From Rhodanobacteraceae bacterium (GTDB taxonomy: Bacteria; Pseudomonadota; Gammaproteobacteria; Xanthomonadales; Rhodanobacteraceae), in assembly GCA_004299555.1 (NCBI GenBank), contig SCQU01000017.1:1-64000 (forward strand): a stretch of DNA of 64,000 bases, in the 5' to 3' direction. The first letter of the stretch is position 1. Each line of letters begins with the position of its first letter. Under the pieces are notes generated by a model. That model was not told the origin of the DNA, did no database searches, and saw only the letters and a list, made by a program, of their open reading frames with translations. Below are positions 52,907-61,369 of the stretch, in pieces. The translations under genes and the position numbers were made by a program.

Positions 52907-53284
52907 ATGCGCATCGCGACTGCAACCGTCTTCTGTATCGCCGCGCTCGCGCTTGCCGGATGCTCCAAGCCCGGCAAGCAGGGCGGCACCGGCAGCGTTT
53001 CAACCGCGCCTGAGGGGCAGACGGCAGCGGTGGATTACCACAGCCTTATTTCATACAGGGTAGGCAATCCGGAGCGCTATGTGAACGATCCGAACTATCC
53101 AGCGTTCAAGCACGCGCAAATGATGTGTGCCGAGGCCGGCGACAACCTTGCAGACAATGCGTGGTGCGACGCCGTTTACAAGGCGAAGGTTTGTGGTGAC
53201 GCCTCGGCGCGCGGCGATCGTGATGGTCCTCAATGGGCAGCGTTCGTTGAGCAACATCCGAGCGTCGCGTGTCCACTGAAGTAA
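52907..53284 (+). CDS. EexN-like entry-exclusion lipoprotein
   Basis: A 125-residue protein. Signal peptide and lipobox (ALALAGC, Cys near residue 19) make it a lipoprotein. The mature part has YHSLISYRVGNPERYVNDPNY and MMCAEAGDNLADNAWCDAVYKAK, which follows the EexN plan (a W/Y..NP.ER.....C....G.....N..C..A). EexN proteins block entry of like elements into a cell that already holds one. The ATG at 52907 has GAGAGAGG before it. Position between virB5 and virB6 is the usual EexN place. Assignment is moderate. Confidence 0.6.
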   Translation: MRIATATVFCIAALALAGCSKPGKQGGTGSVSTAPEGQTAAVDYHSLISYRVGNPERYVNDPNYPAFKHAQMMCAEAGDNLADNAWCDAVYKAKVCGDASARGDRDGPQWAAFVEQHPSVACPLK

Positions 53285-53299
53285 TCGGCGAGCTAAACC

Positions 53300-54379
53300 A
53301 TGGCCACCGGTACCCACATTGCGGGCTTCCTGCTGGACGACACCCTGCACACGGCGCAGCAGTACGCGAACCACAGCTCTGCGGCGATGATCGGAATCAT
53401 CGGCCCGATAGCCGGGTCGCTCTTGATTATCTATGTCCTGCTGTGGGGCGCGGGAATCGCCAGCGGCCAGATTGTCGAACCTTTTACCGACGGCGCGAAG
53501 CGGGTCATCCGCATATCGGTCATCGTGATGTTCGCGCTTACGGCAGGAATCTACCAAGGGCAAGTCGCAAATGTTGCGTTTACCACGCCAGCCTTGCTTT
53601 CAAGCCGGATCGCCAACGCCATGCCTGGCGTCTCCAATGAGTGCGGCTACACACCTGATCCCGGAGAGACAGCCTTGGCAAGTTCTTTGGACCAAGCCGC
53701 ATCTGCGGGGTTTTGCATCGGCGGGAAAGCATGGGACGCAGCAGGTTTGAAACACATGGGCATGTATCTGGTTGCAGTGTTGGTCGACACGGCCACCGCA
53801 GTGGTTGTGGCGATCGCTGCAGGAATTGTGTTCATCACCTACCTTGCACTTGCGGTGCTTCTGGCGGTGGGACCGCTGTTCATCCTTTTTGCTTTGTTCC
53901 AGCAAACGCAAAGATTCTTCGAGACGTGGCTGGGTCATGTAGTGAACTTCATGGTCACGTTTTTATTGATCAGTTGCACGATTGCCTTGGTGTTCACGGT
54001 GTTTGACGACTATCTCGGCATCATCGGATCAGACCCTACCGCACCCGACGTTCTCATGAATTGCCTGAAATTGGTCGGGATGGTGGTGGCCGTGGTGATG
54101 GTGCTTCTGCAAGTCAAGCACATGGCCGCAGCCCTGGGCGCCGGCGTGGCGCTTGGTGCCGCAGGGGTGGGAGGCCGACTCGCTTCCGCCGGATCGAGTG
54201 GGGGCCGCGTCGCGTTGACCGGGCATTCGCGTACGCCGATCGGAACGGAAGGGTCGGGGCGTGAAGCAGCTCGCCAGCACAAGGCGATCGGACAGACTCT
54301 CGCGCTGCCCGCAAGCGTTCCCTACAAGCTCGCTCGGCGGGTCTGGCAGGGCTCGAACTCCGCATCGAAAGGATCTTGA
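53300..54379 (+). CDS. virB6: VirB6/TrbL-type inner-membrane channel protein
   Basis: A 359-residue protein with about six to seven hydrophobic helices, for example IIGPIAGSLLIIYVLLWGAGIA, IRISVIVMFALTAGIYQ, MYLVAVLVDTATAVVVAIA and FITYLALAVLLAVGPLFILF. The last helix set is before a basic, Gly- and Arg-rich C-terminus. This is the VirB6 plan; it forms part of the translocation channel. Confidence 0.9.
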   Translation: MATGTHIAGFLLDDTLHTAQQYANHSSAAMIGIIGPIAGSLLIIYVLLWGAGIASGQIVEPFTDGAKRVIRISVIVMFALTAGIYQGQVANVAFTTPALLSSRIANAMPGVSNECGYTPDPGETALASSLDQAASAGFCIGGKAWDAAGLKHMGMYLVAVLVDTATAVVVAIAAGIVFITYLALAVLLAVGPLFILFALFQQTQRFFETWLGHVVNFMVTFLLISCTIALVFTVFDDYLGIIGSDPTAPDVLMNCLKLVGMVVAVVMVLLQVKHMAAALGAGVALGAAGVGGRLASAGSSGGRVALTGHSRTPIGTEGSGREAARQHKAIGQTLALPASVPYKLARRVWQGSNSASKGS

Positions 54380-54380
54380 C

Positions 54381-54557
54381 GTGAATCTCACGATGAAAGT
54401 GTTCTGCGTGCTGGCGGTTCTCTCCCTGACCGCGTGCGCATCGAATCCTCCCCAGGAAGCGAAGGTTCCGCCCAAGTGCCATGGTCCCTACACACCCATC
54501 AACACGCCCGACCACTATCCAACGGTAACAGCGGCGAAAGCAAAGGACATACGCTGA
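54381..54557 (+). CDS. virB7: VirB7-type small lipoprotein
   Basis: A 58-residue lipoprotein. LAVLSLTACASN is the signal peptide and lipobox. The mature part is short, with Pro-rich PPQEAKVPPKCHGPYTPIN. GTG at 54381 has an AAGGA ribosome site; ATG at 54393 is the other option (54 residues). It overlaps virB8 by one base (TGATG). It links to VirB9 in the outer-membrane complex. Confidence 0.75.
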   Translation: MNLTMKVFCVLAVLSLTACASNPPQEAKVPPKCHGPYTPINTPDHYPTVTAAKAKDIR

Positions 54558-55282
54558 TGCATGCGCCTGCCGACACGAACACACGTGCCTATCTCGACGT
54601 CGCCAAAGCCTGGGAAGTTGACGAAATCCTGCGCGCCCGCTGCAGCGAGCGGCGCGCGTGGTGGATTGCCGGGATTGGTGTCTTTCTTGCGATCTGCGGG
54701 GTGCTTGCCGTGGTGCTCCTGACGCCCCTCAAGACGGTCGAGCCGTTCGTGGTCAGGGTGGACAGGAACACCGGCGCCACGGATATCGTGACGCAGCTCG
54801 ATGAACGCACCGTCACGTTCAACGAGGCGATCGACAAATATTTCCTGGCCCGCTACCTGCACTACTGCGAGGACTATTCGTGGGCGACGGCCTACACGGA
54901 CTGGCAAGCCTGCTCGATGCTGTCGGAGAAATCGATCGCGGCTGCTCAGTTCGCGGCGATCAACCCCAAGAACTCGAAGTCTCCGACGGCCGTATACGGC
55001 AATCACGGACGCGTATGGGTGAGCGTGGAGTCCATCGCGTTCTTGAACAATCACGGGATGGCGCAGGTTCGCTTTATGCGCCACGAACTGAACAGCGAAG
55101 ACGACACGCCGGCTGATTCCGAATGGCTCGCGACCGTGGTCTATCGGTACTTGAACCCGCCGGTCGATGAGCGCTCGCGTTTGATCAACCCGGTCGGTTT
55201 TCAGGTGACCGAATTTCGGATCGACCCTGTCGTGGTGCCGACCGCACCCGTCGCCGACTCGTCCACGCGGGGTGCCAAGTGA
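54557..55282 (+). CDS. virB8: VirB8-type inner-membrane assembly protein
   Basis: A 241-residue protein. Short cytoplasmic start (YLDVAKAWEVDEILRARCSERR), one membrane helix (WWIAGIGVFLAICGVLAVVLL) and a periplasmic NTF2-like domain with PFVVRVDRNTGATDIVTQL, DKYFLARYLHYCEDY and QVTEFRIDPV. Start at 54557 overlaps the VirB7 stop. It is a core scaffold of the T4SS. Confidence 0.92.
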   Translation: MHAPADTNTRAYLDVAKAWEVDEILRARCSERRAWWIAGIGVFLAICGVLAVVLLTPLKTVEPFVVRVDRNTGATDIVTQLDERTVTFNEAIDKYFLARYLHYCEDYSWATAYTDWQACSMLSEKSIAAAQFAAINPKNSKSPTAVYGNHGRVWVSVESIAFLNNHGMAQVRFMRHELNSEDDTPADSEWLATVVYRYLNPPVDERSRLINPVGFQVTEFRIDPVVVPTAPVADSSTRGAK

Positions 55283-56253
55283 AAACCAGATTCCTCGGCC
55301 TTGCAATTTGCCTGCTGGCGTCGGCGGTGCCGGCAGCCCATGCGGAGTCGTTGCCGGTCGCGGGCCCTTACGACGCCCGCATCAAAACCGTCGATTTCAA
55401 CGCGGCCAATGTGGTGCGGGTTGTCGGTCACTTCGGCTATTCCACGGACATCGAGTTCGCACCGGGCGAGTCGATCATCAGTGTGGCGCTCGGCGACTCG
55501 CTCGCCTGGGCGGTGGCTCCCGTTGAAAACCATATCTTCGTGAAGCCACGCGAGCCGCACGCGACCACGAACATGACCGTGATCACCAACAAGCGGGTGT
55601 ACCAATTCGCCTTGATCGGCGATCCGGCGCGCTCGGAACCCAGGAAGGATTTCTACTACCTGGTGCGTTTCAAGTATCCGCACGCGCAGGCGGCGCGGAG
55701 TGCTGCCGCTGCCAACGCGGTGAAGGTCCAAGCTGCGCTCGATGTGAACGACCAACCCCGGAATTGGGATTACTACGGGTGCGGCCCCCACACGATCCGG
55801 CCGACCCAGGTGTACGACGACGGCCGGTTCACGTACTTCACATTCCCGGCAGCGATGCAGGTACCGGCGATCTATTACGTTGACCAGGATGGCCAGGAAA
55901 GCCTCACCAACGGCCAAATGCGCGGCGATCAGTTCGTGGTGTTCGGCACGGCGCGCAAATTCGTCCTGCGTCGCGGCAACACCGTGGGCTGCGTCGAGAA
56001 CCGGGCCTACAACCCCTACGGGGTCTATACGCCGACCGGCACCACCTCGCCCGATGTGGAACGTGTGTTGAAGTCATCGGCGCCGGTGCAATCCGCGCCC
56101 ACCCACACCCTGCCCCCTGCCGCGCCGCCCAAGCCGCAAGCTTCGCCATTCATGCTGCCCATGTTCGGGACTCCGGGAGCTACAGCCGGTCAGCAAGGCC
56201 CGGCCGTCTTGCAGGCCACGCCCGGCTCTTCTCCTGATCATTCGGGGCACTGA
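55279..56253 (+). CDS. virB9: VirB9-type outer-membrane complex protein
   Basis: A 324-residue protein. Signal peptide residues 1-23. N-terminal domain: YDARIKTVDFNAANVVRVVGHFGYSTDIEF, HIFVKPREPHATTNMTVITNKRVYQFALIGD. C-terminal domain: GRFTYFTFPAAMQVPAIYYVDQDGQE, and FVLRRGNTVGCVENRAYNPYG. It begins with GTG overlapping virB8 (GTGA). A Pro-rich tail of about 55 residues is longer than usual. Confidence 0.92.
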   Translation: MKTRFLGLAICLLASAVPAAHAESLPVAGPYDARIKTVDFNAANVVRVVGHFGYSTDIEFAPGESIISVALGDSLAWAVAPVENHIFVKPREPHATTNMTVITNKRVYQFALIGDPARSEPRKDFYYLVRFKYPHAQAARSAAAANAVKVQAALDVNDQPRNWDYYGCGPHTIRPTQVYDDGRFTYFTFPAAMQVPAIYYVDQDGQESLTNGQMRGDQFVVFGTARKFVLRRGNTVGCVENRAYNPYGVYTPTGTTSPDVERVLKSSAPVQSAPTHTLPPAAPPKPQASPFMLPMFGTPGATAGQQGPAVLQATPGSSPDHSGH

Positions 56254-56255
56254 AC

Positions 56256-57404
56256 ATGCAGACGAACGATAGTGATGCGACGTTGACCGGCGGCGAATCC
56301 ATCGAGCCGGCCCACGAGGAACGCGGCATTCCGCAAGTCGGGCGCAGGGGCAAGGGCAACAAGCCGCTGGTAGCCTTTTTGATGCTCGTGGCGGTGTTGT
56401 TGGTGCTGTTCCTGATTGCACGGATTGCGATCGGGCAACTTGCGGGTAAGCATCATGAAAAGCCTGTCGTGAAAGGCGACGCCCGCTCGATCCCGTCGCT
56501 GACACAGCAGGCTTTCGACACCCTTACCAAGCCTGCGCCCCCACCGGCGTCGGCAATCGCGTCGGCACCCCCCGCTCCACCCGCCGCGCCGAACAGTACG
56601 CGCCCGTTGACGCCCGAACAACAGGCTGCCGCGGATCTCGCCGCCCGGCGCCAACGCTCGCCGCTGCTGGCGATGAGTGCCGCCGGCGGTGGCATGTCCA
56701 GTGCTGGCAATGGCCCGGAGTCGACCGGTCGTGCCGCAGCGGATAACAGCTATGGCTCGCTCGGCAACGCCTTGCAGGCCACGCGCGCAACGAGCGTGGC
56801 TGCGACCACACTCGAAAACCCGGATCTCACGATCACCCAGGGAACCTTCATCGACTGCGTGCTCGAAACCGCACTGGATTCCGAACAGCCCGGTATGACG
56901 CGTTGCATGCTGCCGCGCAACGTGTATTCAACCGATGGGCGCGTGTTGTTGCTGCCACGCGGTAGCCGGCTCGTGGGGCAGTATCAATCGGGCCAGCTGC
57001 GCCAAGGCCAGCAGCGGATCTTCGTGGTCTGGACCCGCGTCGAGACCCCGGATGGCGTGATCATCCATCTCGCCTCGCCCACCACCGATCCGTTGGGACG
57101 TTCGGGCATGAACGGCCGGATCAACAATCATTTCACCGCAAGGTTCGGCGCGGCACTCCTGGTGTCCGTCGTGAATGATCTGACGAACTACGAGATCGCC
57201 AAGAAAAGCCAAGGCACGACCCTGAACTTCAATACCACCACGGGCGAGATGAACAACCTCGCCTCGATCATGGCGGAAAACTCTATCCACATCCCGCCCA
57301 CGCTCTACAAGAACCAGGGCGGGCACATCGGCATCTTCGTCGCCCGCGACCTCTATTTCGGGAATGTCTATGGCCTTCGTCCCGTCCAACGTCACGCCGA
57401 TTGA
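56256..57404 (+). CDS. virB10: VirB10-type energy-sensing channel protein
   Basis: A 382-residue protein. N-terminal inner-membrane helix (LVAFLMLVAVLLVLFLIARIAIG), Pro-rich periplasmic spacer (APPPASAIASAPPAPPA), then the TrbI barrel domain with ITQGTFIDCVLETALDSEQPG, LLLPRGSRLVGQYQSGQLRQGQQRIFVVWTRV, and GMNGRINNHFTARFGAALLVS. All normal. It spans both membranes and passes energy state to the outer-membrane pore. Confidence 0.93.
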   Translation: MQTNDSDATLTGGESIEPAHEERGIPQVGRRGKGNKPLVAFLMLVAVLLVLFLIARIAIGQLAGKHHEKPVVKGDARSIPSLTQQAFDTLTKPAPPPASAIASAPPAPPAAPNSTRPLTPEQQAAADLAARRQRSPLLAMSAAGGGMSSAGNGPESTGRAAADNSYGSLGNALQATRATSVAATTLENPDLTITQGTFIDCVLETALDSEQPGMTRCMLPRNVYSTDGRVLLLPRGSRLVGQYQSGQLRQGQQRIFVVWTRVETPDGVIIHLASPTTDPLGRSGMNGRINNHFTARFGAALLVSVVNDLTNYEIAKKSQGTTLNFNTTTGEMNNLASIMAENSIHIPPTLYKNQGGHIGIFVARDLYFGNVYGLRPVQRHAD

Positions 57405-58428
57405 TGCGGTGCTCGATCACAGCGCCTTCACGGCGCTGACGACGTTCATCGCGCCTTTGCGACATCTGCTCGATGGCGCGGTGACGGAAGTTTGCGTCAA
57501 CCGTCCTTACGAAGCATGGACCGAAGCCGAGGATGGCTGGCGCAAGCACCGCATCGAGGGCCTGGGCTACGAGGATCTGCGGCAGCTCGCCAAGCTCATT
57601 GCGACGTCGACCAATCAGAAGATCGATGAAACCACTCCGCTCTGCTCGGCGGCATTGCCGTCCGGCGAACGCGTGCAAGTAGTGATTCCCCCGGCAACGA
57701 CTTCCGGCTGTGTCAGCCTCACCATCCGCAAGCCCTCCAGGCTGCGGCTCTCCCTCGAAGACTACGAAAAGGGCGGCAGCTTCGATGAAGTGAAGCTGGC
57801 TGATCACGGCGACGACGCGCTTGAAACCCAACTCCTTGCGCTGCTGGCCGAGCGGCGCATCCGCGAGTTCCTGACGCTCGCGGTCCGTTCGCGTCAGAAC
57901 ATCATCGTGTCGGGCGCTACGGGCTCGGGCAAAACCACGATCATGAAAACCTTGGTCGATCTGATTCCAGCCGACGAGCGGCTTATCACGATCGAGGACA
58001 CACCCGAACTCGATATTGTCAAACAGTCCAACCACGTCCGGCTGTATTACTCGAAAGACGGCCAGGGCGTGTCGAAGGCGACGCCGAAACAGCTCCTGGA
58101 ATGCTGCCTGCGTCTCAAGCCCGATCGCGTGCTGCTGGCCGAGCTGCGGTCGGATGAAGCGTTTTACTACCTGCGGAACGTCAACAGCGGTCACCCGGGT
58201 TCGATCACCTCGGTCCACGCGACCACCCCTGAGCTTGCCATCGAACAGCTCATGCTGCTGGTGAAGGAATCCGCGGGCGGCGCGCACTTGTCGCGCGACG
58301 ACATCAAGCAACTCCTGTTCATGCTGGTGGACGTGGTAATCCAGTTCCGCAAGGTAGACGGCGTGCGACGGGTGACCGGGATCTACTACGACCCGAAGCG
58401 CAAGCGCACGCTGCGCGGGGTGCGCTGA
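57364..58428 (+). CDS. virB11: VirB11-type secretion ATPase
   Basis: A 354-residue traffic ATPase. N-terminal domain LLDGAVTEVCVNRPYEAWTE; ATPase with Walker A VSGATGSGKTTIMKTL, the Asp box ITIEDTPELDI, Walker B LLAELRSDEAFYYLRNVNSGHPGSITSVHA. It starts at ATGs at 57364 or 57370, 35-41 bases inside the virB10 end. It ends with a one-base overlap (TGATG) with virD4. Confidence 0.94.
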   Translation: MSMAFVPSNVTPIDAVLDHSAFTALTTFIAPLRHLLDGAVTEVCVNRPYEAWTEAEDGWRKHRIEGLGYEDLRQLAKLIATSTNQKIDETTPLCSAALPSGERVQVVIPPATTSGCVSLTIRKPSRLRLSLEDYEKGGSFDEVKLADHGDDALETQLLALLAERRIREFLTLAVRSRQNIIVSGATGSGKTTIMKTLVDLIPADERLITIEDTPELDIVKQSNHVRLYYSKDGQGVSKATPKQLLECCLRLKPDRVLLAELRSDEAFYYLRNVNSGHPGSITSVHATTPELAIEQLMLLVKESAGGAHLSRDDIKQLLFMLVDVVIQFRKVDGVRRVTGIYYDPKRKRTLRGVR

Positions 58429-60290
58429 TGGCGAATCGAGGTTCCCCCATTTGGATCAAGGCGCTGGTTCTGATGCTCTTTCTGCTGTTGCTGGTGCCGC
58501 TCTGGCTGTTCGTATCCGGGCATGTGGTCGGCTTCCTGTGGTTTCGGTTTCACATGCCGGCGCTGCCGCTCCTCGCCTGGGTCGATTACTGGCACGAGTA
58601 TGCCGAGCAGCCCGCCATGCGTCCGCCGCTCATTCTTTCGGCCGCTGTCGCAACGGTGATCTGCCTTGCCCCATTTGCGCTCTTTTTCCTGCCGCGCAGA
58701 CGTTCGCTGCATGGCGAAGCCCGCTTTGCCCGCATGCGCGAAGTACGCCGCGCGGGATTGCTGGAAAACAAAGTAGGCGACGGGATCATCATCGGCCGGA
58801 TCGGGCGGAAGTTCCTGACGGCGGGCCTTGCCGACTACCCGCACGTGATGCTGGCCGCGCCCACGGCCAGCGGCAAGGGCGTGGGCATTGTGATCCCGAA
58901 CCTCCTGCACTGGAACCATTCCGTAATCGTGCTCGACATCAAGGGCGAGAACTGGCAGCACACCGCCGGATTTCGGGCCAGGCACGGTCACAACGTTTTT
59001 CTGTTCGACCCGGGCTCGCCACACCGGCGCACGCATCGCTGGAATCCCCTCGCCTACGTGCGGCAGGATCCCGCGCTGCGGGTGGACGACATCCAGAAGA
59101 TCGGCCACATGCTGTTCCCCGACATTTCCAACGTCGATCCCATGTGGTCGGCGTCCTGCCGTTCGCTGTTCTTAGGGCTAGTGCTGTACCTGCTCGAAAC
59201 GCCCGGCGCCACGGTGTCGCTCGGGCAGGTTGCCCGCGAGATGTACGCGTCAAGCGAAAAGCGGTTCGAGGCGGCGTTCAAGCAAGCCCAGGCTGCGGGC
59301 AACCCTTACTCGACCACCTGCGTGCACGCGATCAGCGACTATCTCAACACCTCGGACAACACCCGCACGTCGATTCGCAAGACCTTCACGTCCCGTTTCG
59401 AGCTGTTCCTGAACCCGATCCTGGATGCCGCGACGGCGGCCAACGATTTCGATCTGGAGCAGCTTCGCCGCACGCGGATGAGCATTTACATCGGCATCAG
59501 CCCGGACAACCTCGGGCGGCTCGCGCCGCTCCTGAACCTGTTTTTTCAGCAGGTGGTCGATCTCAACACCCGGGTGCTGCCCGAGCATGACAAGACCCTC
59601 AAATATCAGCTGCTGCTCCTGCTCGATGAGTTCAAATCGCTCGGCAAGATGCCGCTGCTCGTCGATGGCGTCGCGTTCCTGCGTGGGTACGGGGTGCGGT
59701 TGCTGCCGATCTTCCAGTCACCCAGTCAGGTGCGCGAGATCTACGGCGACGAAGCCGCCAGGACGTTTTTCGAGAACCACCACGTTCGGATCACCTACAC
59801 GCCGGCAACGGTGGATGCGGCAACGGACATCGCGCGTGAGCTTGGCAACTACACATACAAGGCCAGGTCGATATCGCGCCCGCACAGCCTGTCCGGCGGC
59901 AAGGGTGGCGCGTCGTCCAGCACTTCGGACCAGCAGCGCGCCTTGATGCTCCCACAAGAACTGCGCGAGCTGGGTACCGAAGAAGCCATCATCTTCGCGA
60001 AAGGCGTCAAGCCGATCCACGCCGACAAGATTCGCTGGTACCAAGACCCGGAGTTCAAGGGACGACCGCTCGCCGCACCGGAAGTGCCCTTGGCCACGCT
60101 TTCCACTGCCGCGCCTATCATGGTCGCAGATCATGACAGCGGTGAAGCCGGCGAGGTCGAAGCTCTCTATGAAAAGCCCTTCTCCCACTTCAAACTCGAC
60201 TTCTCGGACGTGGAGATTCCCAAAGGTCCGATCAGTGAAGATGAAGCCGAAGACCTCGCCGACAGGTTTTATGCTTCGCTGACCAAGTAA
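58428..60290 (+). CDS. virD4: VirD4/TraG-type coupling protein
   Basis: A 620-residue conjugative coupling ATPase. Two N-terminal membrane helices (LVLMLFLLLLVPLWLFVSG, LILSAAVATVICLAPFALFF). Walker A MLAAPTASGKGVGIVIP, VLDIKGENWQHTAG, Walker B LLLLLDEFKSLGKMPLLV, RLLPIFQSPSQVREIYG. It brings the relaxase-DNA complex to the T4SS. Its presence shows that DNA transfer, not only protein secretion, is the original function. Confidence 0.95.
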   Translation: MANRGSPIWIKALVLMLFLLLLVPLWLFVSGHVVGFLWFRFHMPALPLLAWVDYWHEYAEQPAMRPPLILSAAVATVICLAPFALFFLPRRRSLHGEARFARMREVRRAGLLENKVGDGIIIGRIGRKFLTAGLADYPHVMLAAPTASGKGVGIVIPNLLHWNHSVIVLDIKGENWQHTAGFRARHGHNVFLFDPGSPHRRTHRWNPLAYVRQDPALRVDDIQKIGHMLFPDISNVDPMWSASCRSLFLGLVLYLLETPGATVSLGQVAREMYASSEKRFEAAFKQAQAAGNPYSTTCVHAISDYLNTSDNTRTSIRKTFTSRFELFLNPILDAATAANDFDLEQLRRTRMSIYIGISPDNLGRLAPLLNLFFQQVVDLNTRVLPEHDKTLKYQLLLLLDEFKSLGKMPLLVDGVAFLRGYGVRLLPIFQSPSQVREIYGDEAARTFFENHHVRITYTPATVDAATDIARELGNYTYKARSISRPHSLSGGKGGASSSTSDQQRALMLPQELRELGTEEAIIFAKGVKPIHADKIRWYQDPEFKGRPLAAPEVPLATLSTAAPIMVADHDSGEAGEVEALYEKPFSHFKLDFSDVEIPKGPISEDEAEDLADRFYASLTK

Positions 60291-60348
60291 CCACGCGGCC
60301 ACGCTCTCGGCCGCAGCAGCACCTTTCCAACTCTCAAAGGAGTTCACT

Positions 60349-61083
60349 ATGAGCACTGACACCACGCAATCCCCTCCCCCGGCCGGCTCCAGCCCCGACG
60401 GCGGCGCCAGCGGCAAACGCCAGCTCAATGAAATCCGGCGCGTGGACCACGTCGAAGGCAAGCCGGACAGAACGTTTCCCGAGTATGTGCCGCAGCACTA
60501 CCACCAGGACGGCAATTCATTCCGTTCCGCCTACATTCCGGACAAGATCGAGTTCGTCGATCGGGGCAACCGGATGCACGCGTATCGCCCGGTGAGCCGC
60601 TTCACCGAACGGACCTTGGTGGAAACCGCGCAGGCACGCGGCTGGAAGGAACTGGAAGTCACGGGTGATGATCGCTTCCGGCAAGCCATCTACATCGAAG
60701 CCGCCTCGCGTGGCATGCCAGTGCGGGGCCATACCCCCACCGAACAGGATGCGGACATCCTGCAGCGGCGTGCGGAACGCAAGGCCGCCGAGTCGAACCC
60801 GATGGTGCAGGCGTACCTTGAAGCTGAAACCAACCCGCAGCGCAACGCGGCGATCAAGCAGTACCCACAACTCAAACAAGCCTTCGCTGGCGAGGCGGCA
60901 GCCAAGGCATTTGCGGATGCCAACATCGACTCCAAGAAAGCGGCCGCCAACTTCATCAACCGGTTCCGCGACAACACCGCGATCGCGCTCCATACCGGCC
61001 GCGAGTTGCCAAAGATCCAGCCCAGTGAGGAGAAGCACGAAGTCCAGGAACCCAAATTGAAAGACCAGGATCGCTCGCGGTGA
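60349..61083 (+). CDS. LPD7-domain protein of conjugative element
   Basis: A 244-residue soluble protein. Central part is the LPD7 domain: RSAYIPDKIEFVDRGNRMHAYRP, TLVETAQARGWKELEVTGDDRFRQAIYIEAASRGMPVRGHTPTEQD. LPD7 is usually fused at the C-terminus of mobilisation relaxases or TraC-type polyproteins. Here it stands alone behind virD4. C-terminal part is helical (NFINRFRDNTAIAL). It has AAAGGAG before the start. Function unknown; probably helps the DNA-transfer complex. Confidence 0.78.
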   Translation: MSTDTTQSPPPAGSSPDGGASGKRQLNEIRRVDHVEGKPDRTFPEYVPQHYHQDGNSFRSAYIPDKIEFVDRGNRMHAYRPVSRFTERTLVETAQARGWKELEVTGDDRFRQAIYIEAASRGMPVRGHTPTEQDADILQRRAERKAAESNPMVQAYLEAETNPQRNAAIKQYPQLKQAFAGEAAAKAFADANIDSKKAAANFINRFRDNTAIALHTGRELPKIQPSEEKHEVQEPKLKDQDRSR

Positions 61084-61369
61084 GGCACCCGTGAGGGACA
61101 ATGATCTGCCGGATAGATTGGACGCCGCGCAACGTGTCGAGGTAGCTCGAACGTTGCGCGGTATGCGCGTGCAGTTGACCATCCGTTCCGGTAATTGCTG
61201 ACCAACGTGCCGGTGCTGAACCCTTCCAATGACCGGGTCTGCGATTGCGCTTGGGCAGGAGTCGGCCTGCGGACGGTCAGACGGTCAAAAAGGCTCCTCC
61301 ATAGCGGACGTAACCTTGAACCCTTGGTACGGCAATTTGGGAGCGGGCCAAACTCGTTCGCCTATCCGC

